Assembly (NCBI GenBank): GCA_943370595.1
Contig: CALRRO020000005.1
Coordinates: 291,040 to 355,039, forward strand
Length of the DNA stretch: 64,000 nucleotides
Source of the DNA: Piscinibacter sp943370595
Lineage (GTDB): Bacteria > Pseudomonadota > Gammaproteobacteria > Burkholderiales > Burkholderiaceae_C
Reading direction: 5' to 3'
Shown here: piece after piece, positions 59,842-64,000 of the stretch
Layout: each line of letters begins with the position of its first letter
Position numbering within the stretch: the stretch's first letter is position 1
Translations under genes and position numbers: made by a program
Notes under the pieces: generated by a model
The model's input: the letters and a program-made list of their open reading frames with translations, nothing else
What the model was told of the DNA's origin: nothing
The model's database searches: none

Positions 59842-60045
59842 GATGATGTCCTTTGGGGAAGGTTCGGGAGACCGAACCGCGCGGCGACGTGATCGGCGCA
59901 TCACCAGCGCCCGGAAGGGGAATCCTTCCTTCGCAGCGCGTCACCTTGTTGTGTGTCGTGTTGCGATGGAACGAACTCTAGGGACCGGGCACGCGCAGAT
60001 AAACGAGCAAGACGGGCATGCACCGTTTGGTCAGACCAAACAATC
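59812..60045 (-). repeat. Promoter cassette, copy 2
   Basis: Matches 55893-56125. Contains the start of the DUF4148-like gene, its ribosome site and the palindrome at 60025-60041. Confidence 0.75.
60025..60041. promoter_or_regulatory. Palindromic operator GTTTGGT-CAG-ACCAAAC
   Basis: Perfect arms (eight bases if the centre is one base). Equivalent position to 56105-56121 with compensatory arm changes. Confidence 0.7.
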
Positions 60046-60637
60046 ACAAGACACATTCGATGTGACTCTGAATGAGAAGAGAGTCAGCCTTGGCGCTGCA
60101 ATGCCGCAGCCGTCCCGACTCGCCGTCTTGGCGACGGGGCGCCTCGACGGCCGCTGCCTCACGCTGCGGCGCCGAGAGTTGCCTGTTGCGACCGGCAGCT
60201 ATTGGCCGGGGCCTGGTGGCCATGAACGACTGCTTCCCAGACTCCCGGCCCGCAAGTGGTCGGTCCGGACGTCCGGCAGCTTCCGGGGAGCTCGAAGGAC
60301 GGCTGAGGGTCGATAGCGACCCGCCACCAGCCAGCCCGGGCTGTCGGCAAGCAGTCCTTGTCCGCAGTGCTTCGACCATCCGAGCGAGACGACTTGGCTC
60401 ACCGGCATTGACTCCTTGCAGCGTGGCACGGCCTCGTCCTGGGTTGGGCACGTGCGCCCCGTCCGTCGCCGACTTGGTGCTGCGCTGCCTCGAGGCGTTG
60501 CAGATCCATTCGGACGACCCGCATTGAGGCGAGGGTGCTTCGATCAGACGCTGTCGATTCCACGGGGCACCATTCGTCGTCAGAGCACGTCGGCCCCGGG
60601 ACCCGCCCGGGCGGACCGACGCCATCAGGAGAACGCC
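60046..60637. other. Non-coding stretch at the right edge of the island
   Basis: About 590 bp with no supported gene. The only recognisable content is the CMD 3' fragment at 60484-60529 and the AGGAGAA ribosome site of the next gene near 60627. Open frames here lack family resemblance. Confidence 0.5.
60484..60529 (+). pseudogene. CMD-family 3' end fragment, right copy of the 46-bp direct repeat
   Basis: Encodes CLEALQIHSDDPH and a stop, matching the end of the protein at 44467-44994 (FLEALQIHSDDPR). 41 of 46 bases agree. No more of the gene is recognisable upstream. Could be an attachment-site copy or the last trace of a decayed second CMD gene. Confidence 0.6.
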
Positions 60638-61117
60638 ATGCAACACCGAAACTCGATCTGCCTGTGGTACGACGGTACGGCGCTGGACGCCGCCCGCTTC
60701 TACGCGGCCACCTTCCCCGACAGCGCCGTGGGCGAGGTGTTTCGCGCGCCCAGTGACTACCCGATGGGCAAGGCAGGCGACGTGCTGACCGTGGAGTTCA
60801 CCGTGATCGGCATTCCCTGTCTGGGCCTGAACGGCGGTCCGCTGTTCAAGCACAGCGAGGCCTTCTCGTTCCAGGTCGCCACCGACGACCAGGCCGAGAC
60901 CGACCGGCTGTGGAACGCGATCATCGACGGTGGTGGGCAGCCCAGCGAATGCGGTTGGTGCAAGGACCGATGGGGCCTGTCGTGGCAGATCACGCCGCGC
61001 GCACTGACCGCCGCGCTGGCCGACCCCGACCGTGCGGCGGCCCGGCGTGCCTTCGAGGCGATGATGACCATGTCGAAGATCGACATCGCCACCATCGAGT
61101 CGGCACGCCGAGGTTGA
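60638..61117 (+). CDS. PhnB-like glyoxalase-fold protein (3-demethylubiquinone methyltransferase-like)
   Basis: A 159-residue VOC-fold protein: ICLWYDGTALDAARFYAATFPDSAVGEVFRAPSDYP, LTVEFTVIGIPCLGLNGGP and CGWCKDRWGLSWQITPRAL, typical of PF06983. Despite the historical name PhnB, it has no demonstrated phosphonate role. AGGAGAA precedes ATG 60638. Confidence 0.88.
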   Translation: MQHRNSICLWYDGTALDAARFYAATFPDSAVGEVFRAPSDYPMGKAGDVLTVEFTVIGIPCLGLNGGPLFKHSEAFSFQVATDDQAETDRLWNAIIDGGGQPSECGWCKDRWGLSWQITPRALTAALADPDRAAARRAFEAMMTMSKIDIATIESARRG

Positions 61118-61189
61118 GGCCGCGGTGCATGGCGTACGCTTCGGCCGGCACCGAAGCTTCACCGTGGCGTCCCGCGGCACAGTGCAGCC

Positions 61190-61528
61190 ATGAACCTGAC
61201 CTGCTTCATCCGCTACCAGATCGATCCGTTCCAGCGCGATGCCTTCCGTGCCTACGCCGAGGCCTGGGGCCGCATCATCCCGCGCTGCGGCGGCCACCTG
61301 ATCGGCTACTTCCTGCCGCACGAAGGCAGCAACGACGTCGCCTGGGGCCTGATCGGCTTCGACAGCCTGGCCGCCTACGAGCGCTACCGCACGACGCTGA
61401 AGACCGATGCCGAGGGCCGCGAGAACTTCGCCTTCGCGCAGCGCCAGCGCTTCATCCTGCGCGAGGAGCGCAGCTGGCTGGAAGACGTGGCCGCCACCCG
61501 CGAGCGGCCCGCGCTCGTGCAGCCCTGA
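61190..61528 (+). CDS. NIPSNAP family protein
   Basis: A 112-residue dimeric ferredoxin-like-fold protein: CFIRYQIDPFQRDAFRAYAEAWGRIIPRCGGHLIGYFLPHEG, GLIGFDSLAAYERYRTTLKTD. NIPSNAP relatives are often linked to monooxygenase or stress genes. Five bases before the ArsR gene, hence cotranscribed. Confidence 0.85.
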   Translation: MNLTCFIRYQIDPFQRDAFRAYAEAWGRIIPRCGGHLIGYFLPHEGSNDVAWGLIGFDSLAAYERYRTTLKTDAEGRENFAFAQRQRFILREERSWLEDVAATRERPALVQP

Positions 61529-61533
61529 ACCCG

Positions 61534-62235
61534 ATGGCCAGCGAGCACGAACCCCGCCTGGCCCGTGCCGCCGCGATGGTGGCCGACACGGCGCGCTCGC
61601 GCATGCTCAGCCACCTGCTGTCCGGCGACTTCGCCACCGCCGGCGAACTGGCCGCGGCCGCGTCGGTGACGCCGGCCACTGCCAGCGGCCACCTCGCCCA
61701 GTTGCTCGAGGCCGGTTTCGTGGTCTGCGAGCCGCGCGGCCGGCACCGCTACTACCGGCTGGCCGGCGCTGACGTCGCCCATGCGCTGGAGGCACTGGCA
61801 CTGGTGGCCGAGGCCGGCGCGCGCGAATCTGCCTGGGCGCGGCCCGGGCGCGCACGGCTGCGCGAGGCGCGTTGCTGCTATGGCCACCTCGCCGGGCGGC
61901 TGGGCGTGCGCCTGTTCGAGACGCTGCTCGCGCAGCAGGGCCTGCGCGCCGAGGCGACTGGCTTCCGGCTCACCGAGCAGGGCCAGGCCTGGCTCGCCGG
62001 CCTCGGCATGACGGCGCCGCCCGCGGCGCAACGCCGCTATGCCTACGCCTGCATGGACTGGTCGGAGCGGCGCGACCACCTCGCCGGGGCGCTGGCCGAC
62101 GCGCTGTTCGCGCACTGTGTCGCGCAGGGCTGGTTGCGGCGGGGCGAGGGCCGCGCGGTTGCGCTCACGCCCGCCGGTCGCAGCCAGCTGCTGCCACGGC
62201 TGGTCGCCGAGGGCCAGGGCCCGTCCACGCCCTAG
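61534..62235 (+). CDS. ArsR-family winged-helix regulator
   Basis: A 233-residue ArsR regulator. HTH: MLSHLLSGDFATAGELAAAASVTPATASGHLAQLLEAGFV, then GRHRYYRLAGADV. A long C-terminal part includes CCYGHLAGRLGVRLFE and RRYAYACMDWSERRDHLAGALA, which resembles a duplicated wing domain and has two Cys-His-type clusters possibly for metal. Overlaps the convergent hydrolase by four bases. Likely autoregulates with the NIPSNAP gene. Confidence 0.88.
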   Translation: MASEHEPRLARAAAMVADTARSRMLSHLLSGDFATAGELAAAASVTPATASGHLAQLLEAGFVVCEPRGRHRYYRLAGADVAHALEALALVAEAGARESAWARPGRARLREARCCYGHLAGRLGVRLFETLLAQQGLRAEATGFRLTEQGQAWLAGLGMTAPPAAQRRYAYACMDWSERRDHLAGALADALFAHCVAQGWLRRGEGRAVALTPAGRSQLLPRLVAEGQGPSTP

Positions 62236-63038
62236 AGCGCACGCAGCGCCGCCTGCACCGCGTCGAGGTAGCTGTCGAACGCCTGCAGGTCGTTGTGGCC
62301 GGCGCCGGGAACCAGCACCAGCCGCGCCTGCGGCGCGCGCGACTTCAGCGCCTCGCTGTGCGACGGCGGGATCAGCGTGTCGCGCTCGCCGTGCAGCAGC
62401 ATCACCGGGGTGCGGACGCGCGGCAGCTGCTCGTCGGTGCGCAGCGGGTAGCGCAGCAGTGCGGCGGGTACCCAGGGGTAGTGCTGCGCGGCCAGTGCGG
62501 CCATGCTCTGGTAGGGCGAGACGAGCAGGGTGAGGTCGGGCTGCACCTGCGCGGCCAGTGTCGCGGCGAGCGCCGTGCCCAGCGAGCGGCCGAGCATCAC
62601 CACCCGCTTGCCTGCGTAGCGCGGCGCCACGTCGTGCCACACCACCTTGACATCGGCATGCAGCTGGGCCTCGCTCTCGATGCGGCCGCTGCTCTTGCCG
62701 TAGCCGCGGTAGTCGAGCATCACCAGGTCGAGGTTCGCCTGCCGGTAGAAGTCGACGTTGACGAACCAGCTCTGCAAGTTGCCGGCGTTGCCGTGCAGGA
62801 AGAACACCACGCCCTTCGGGTCGGGCAGGCGCAGCTCGAGCAGCGACAGCCGCGCACCGTCGACGGTGACGAAGCGCTCGTGAACGTCGGGCGCCGTGCT
62901 CAGGGCCTGCGAGGCCGGCAGCGCCGTCGGCTGGAAGATCAGCCGCTCCTGGGCGAACCAGATCAGCGCCAGCAGCGCAAGGTAGAGCAGGGCAGCGGCC
63001 AGGACGACGAGGCCCAGGGTTCGGATCGAAGGCGTCAT
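62232..63038 (-). CDS. Membrane-anchored alpha/beta hydrolase (BEM46-like)
   Basis: A 268-residue protein with an N-terminal transmembrane helix (LGLVVLAAALLYLALLALIWF) and a hydrolase domain: FFLHGNAGNLQSW, LDYRGYGKSSG, nucleophile Ser in GRSLGTALAA, Asp in HGERDTLIPP, His in PGAGHNDL. BEM46/ABHD13-type; substrates probably acyl esters at the membrane. Confidence 0.9.
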   Translation of the reverse strand: MTPSIRTLGLVVLAAALLYLALLALIWFAQERLIFQPTALPASQALSTAPDVHERFVTVDGARLSLLELRLPDPKGVVFFLHGNAGNLQSWFVNVDFYRQANLDLVMLDYRGYGKSSGRIESEAQLHADVKVVWHDVAPRYAGKRVVMLGRSLGTALAATLAAQVQPDLTLLVSPYQSMAALAAQHYPWVPAALLRYPLRTDEQLPRVRTPVMLLHGERDTLIPPSHSEALKSRAPQARLVLVPGAGHNDLQAFDSYLDAVQAALRAL

Positions 63039-63083
63039 GCGGGCGGTGTACGAAACCGCCGCATTGTCGGATGCACGGCGGCT

Positions 63084-63593
63084 TCAGCCGCCGGCGGCCT
63101 GTGTCGCTTCACACAGCTGCGCCATTTCGTCGACGTCGAAGGCCTTGCCGGGCTCGAGGATCACGACGAAGCGGCCGGCCAGCCGGCCGATGCCCTGGAT
63201 GAAGTCGCGCCGCACGGTGCCGCCGAACTGCGGCGGCGGCTCGATCGCGTCGGCGGCGATCTCCACCACCTCGCTGACGGCGTCCACCATCAGGCCGAGC
63301 TCGATGCGCTCGCCGTCGCGGATCGCGTCGAAGATCACCACGCAGGTCTTGCGGCCGACGGTCGAGGCCGGGCGGCCGAAGCGCGCCTGCAGGTCGATGA
63401 CCGGCACGACGGCACCGCGCAGGTTGATGACGCCGCGCACGAACGCCGGCATCAGCGGCACGCTGGTCATCGGGCCGTGCTGGATGATCTCTCGCACGCT
63501 GCGGATGTCCAGCGCGAACGCTTCCTCGCCGAGCGAAAAGGTGAGGTACTGCGCGGCCACGGTGGCGCCCCGCGCCTCCAGGAGGGCTTGCAT
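63084..63593 (-). CDS. cheW: Chemotaxis coupling protein CheW
   Basis: A 169-residue CheW: QYLTFSLGEEAFALDIRSVREII, MPAFVRGVINLRGAVVPVIDL and MVDAVSEVVEI. It links chemoreceptors to CheA. Eleven bases separate it from the receptor gene upstream, so they form one operon. Confidence 0.95.
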   Translation of the reverse strand: MQALLEARGATVAAQYLTFSLGEEAFALDIRSVREIIQHGPMTSVPLMPAFVRGVINLRGAVVPVIDLQARFGRPASTVGRKTCVVIFDAIRDGERIELGLMVDAVSEVVEIAADAIEPPPQFGGTVRRDFIQGIGRLAGRFVVILEPGKAFDVDEMAQLCEATQAAGG

Positions 63594-63604
63594 GGCGGCG
63601 CTCC

Positions 63605-64000
63605 TCAGTACGGGCGGAAGTTGGACGTGCCGGTGGCGGCAAGCCGGCCCGGCACCGCGGCCGCCGGGCGGGGCGCGCCAGCACGCATCGGCGAGTTCGA
63701 GGCGCGCCGCTCCTGGAAGCTGTCGCTGCGGCCCTGGCCGGCGGCGAAGAAGCTCACCGACTGCTGCAGCTGTTCGGCCTGGCTGTTCAGTTCCTCCGAC
63801 GTGGCGGCCAGTTCCTCGGAGGCCGAGGCGTTCTGCTGCGTGGCCTTGGACAGCTGGCCCATCGCCCCGCCGATCTGCGTGACCGACTGGCTCTGCTCGC
63901 TGGAGGCCGCGGCGATCTCCTGAACCAGCTCGCTGGTCTTCTGGATCGACGGCACGATCTCGTCGAGCAGCTTGCCTGCGCGCTCGGCGGTCGACACGCT
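63605..64000 (-). CDS. Methyl-accepting chemotaxis protein, C-terminal part
   Basis: 131 residues ending the signalling domain: KTSELVQEIAAASSEQSQSV and QQNASASEELAATSEELNSQAEQLQ, with a methylation-type heptad pattern, then an Ala/Pro-rich tail ending TSNFRPY. The upstream hairpin tip and sensor are beyond the window. The reading frame is open to base 64000. Confidence 0.95.
   Translation of the reverse strand, partial: SVSTAERAGKLLDEIVPSIQKTSELVQEIAAASSEQSQSVTQIGGAMGQLSKATQQNASASEELAATSEELNSQAEQLQQSVSFFAAGQGRSDSFQERRASNSPMRAGAPRPAAAVPGRLAATGTSNFRPY

Noticed and set aside
60072..60527. Open frame covering the CMD fragment as a real gene
   Set aside because: Only the last 13 codons resemble a protein family; the rest has no similarity and biased composition.
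44995..60637. Integrase, transposase or tRNA gene at the island edges
   Set aside because: None could be found on either strand, so the island call rests on the direct repeat and gene content only.
1..64000. CRISPR array, rRNA, tRNA or prophage genes
   Set aside because: No regularly spaced repeats, no rRNA or cloverleaf sequence and no phage structural genes were seen by reading.

Overview
The window is high-GC chromosomal DNA from a betaproteobacterium, most likely a Burkholderiales member of the Rubrivivax/Methylibium/Leptothrix type. That placement rests on family content (Bug-type solute receptor, DUF4148 proteins, TAXI receptor, histone-H1-like KPAK protein, homodimeric AceE) and on dense gene packing with ATGA start/stop overlaps. 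No database search was run. I found no rRNA, tRNA, CRISPR array, integrase or insertion sequence.

Region 1 (1-13,700) looks like a phosphate-starvation lipid-remodelling locus. It holds a polyphosphate kinase 2, a glycerophosphodiester phosphodiesterase, a PlcP-type metallophosphoesterase, UDP-glucose dehydrogenase translationally coupled to an MGDG-synthase-like glycosyltransferase, phosphatidylserine decarboxylase, a membrane-anchored class III aminotransferase, an Mpo1-like membrane protein, a GT4 glycosyltransferase, an LplT-like lysophospholipid transporter and an unusual pyruvate kinase. Several upstream regions carry tandem 11-bp-spaced heptamers resembling PHO boxes (CTGTCAY). The genes could degrade phospholipid to diacylglycerol and rebuild it as phosphorus-free glycolipid, possibly with a still unknown amino-containing lipid.

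Region 2 (13,636-24,850) is a complete C-P lyase locus. phnF, a 2H-phosphoesterase gene and phnN run leftward. phnGHIJKLM run rightward. phnCDE plus a PhnZ-like HD oxygenase form a convergent operon. A TCTAGA-centred palindrome lies in both control regions, and at phnC it abuts a three-heptamer PHO box. Regions 1 and 2 together look like one PhoB-controlled phosphorus-scavenging block.

Region 3 (24,900-44,994) is mixed core and accessory DNA: a GGDEF-EAL protein, DUF2478 and LysE genes, an RsbQ-like hydrolase with a PAS hybrid kinase and a PAS protein, an Lrp regulator, ABC, TAXI and Bug solute receptors, an orphan pyruvate dehydrogenase E1, a ferredoxin, an MHYT protein, a large TPR membrane protein and a DUF1615 lipoprotein. 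Between the convergent lysE and hybrid-kinase genes lie two roughly 240-bp foldback elements that share a core but have different, internally complementary stems.

Region 4 (about 45,000-60,530) looks like an acquired catabolic island. It is bounded by the 3' end of a carboxymuconolactone-decarboxylase-family gene and a diverged 46-bp copy of that end. It carries a LysR/tautomerase/enolase-superfamily unit (tautomerase frameshifted), a TetR-controlled operon (oxidoreductase, enoyl-CoA hydratase, two hydrolases, SCP2 protein), a LysR gene, two DUF4148-type secreted proteins behind duplicated promoter cassettes, a phospholipase-D lipoprotein, an SDR/old-yellow-enzyme fusion remnant and a second oxidoreductase.

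Region 5 (60,600-64,000) returns to core-like genes: a PhnB/glyoxalase-fold protein, a NIPSNAP protein with an ArsR regulator, an alpha/beta hydrolase, CheW and the C-terminus of a chemoreceptor.
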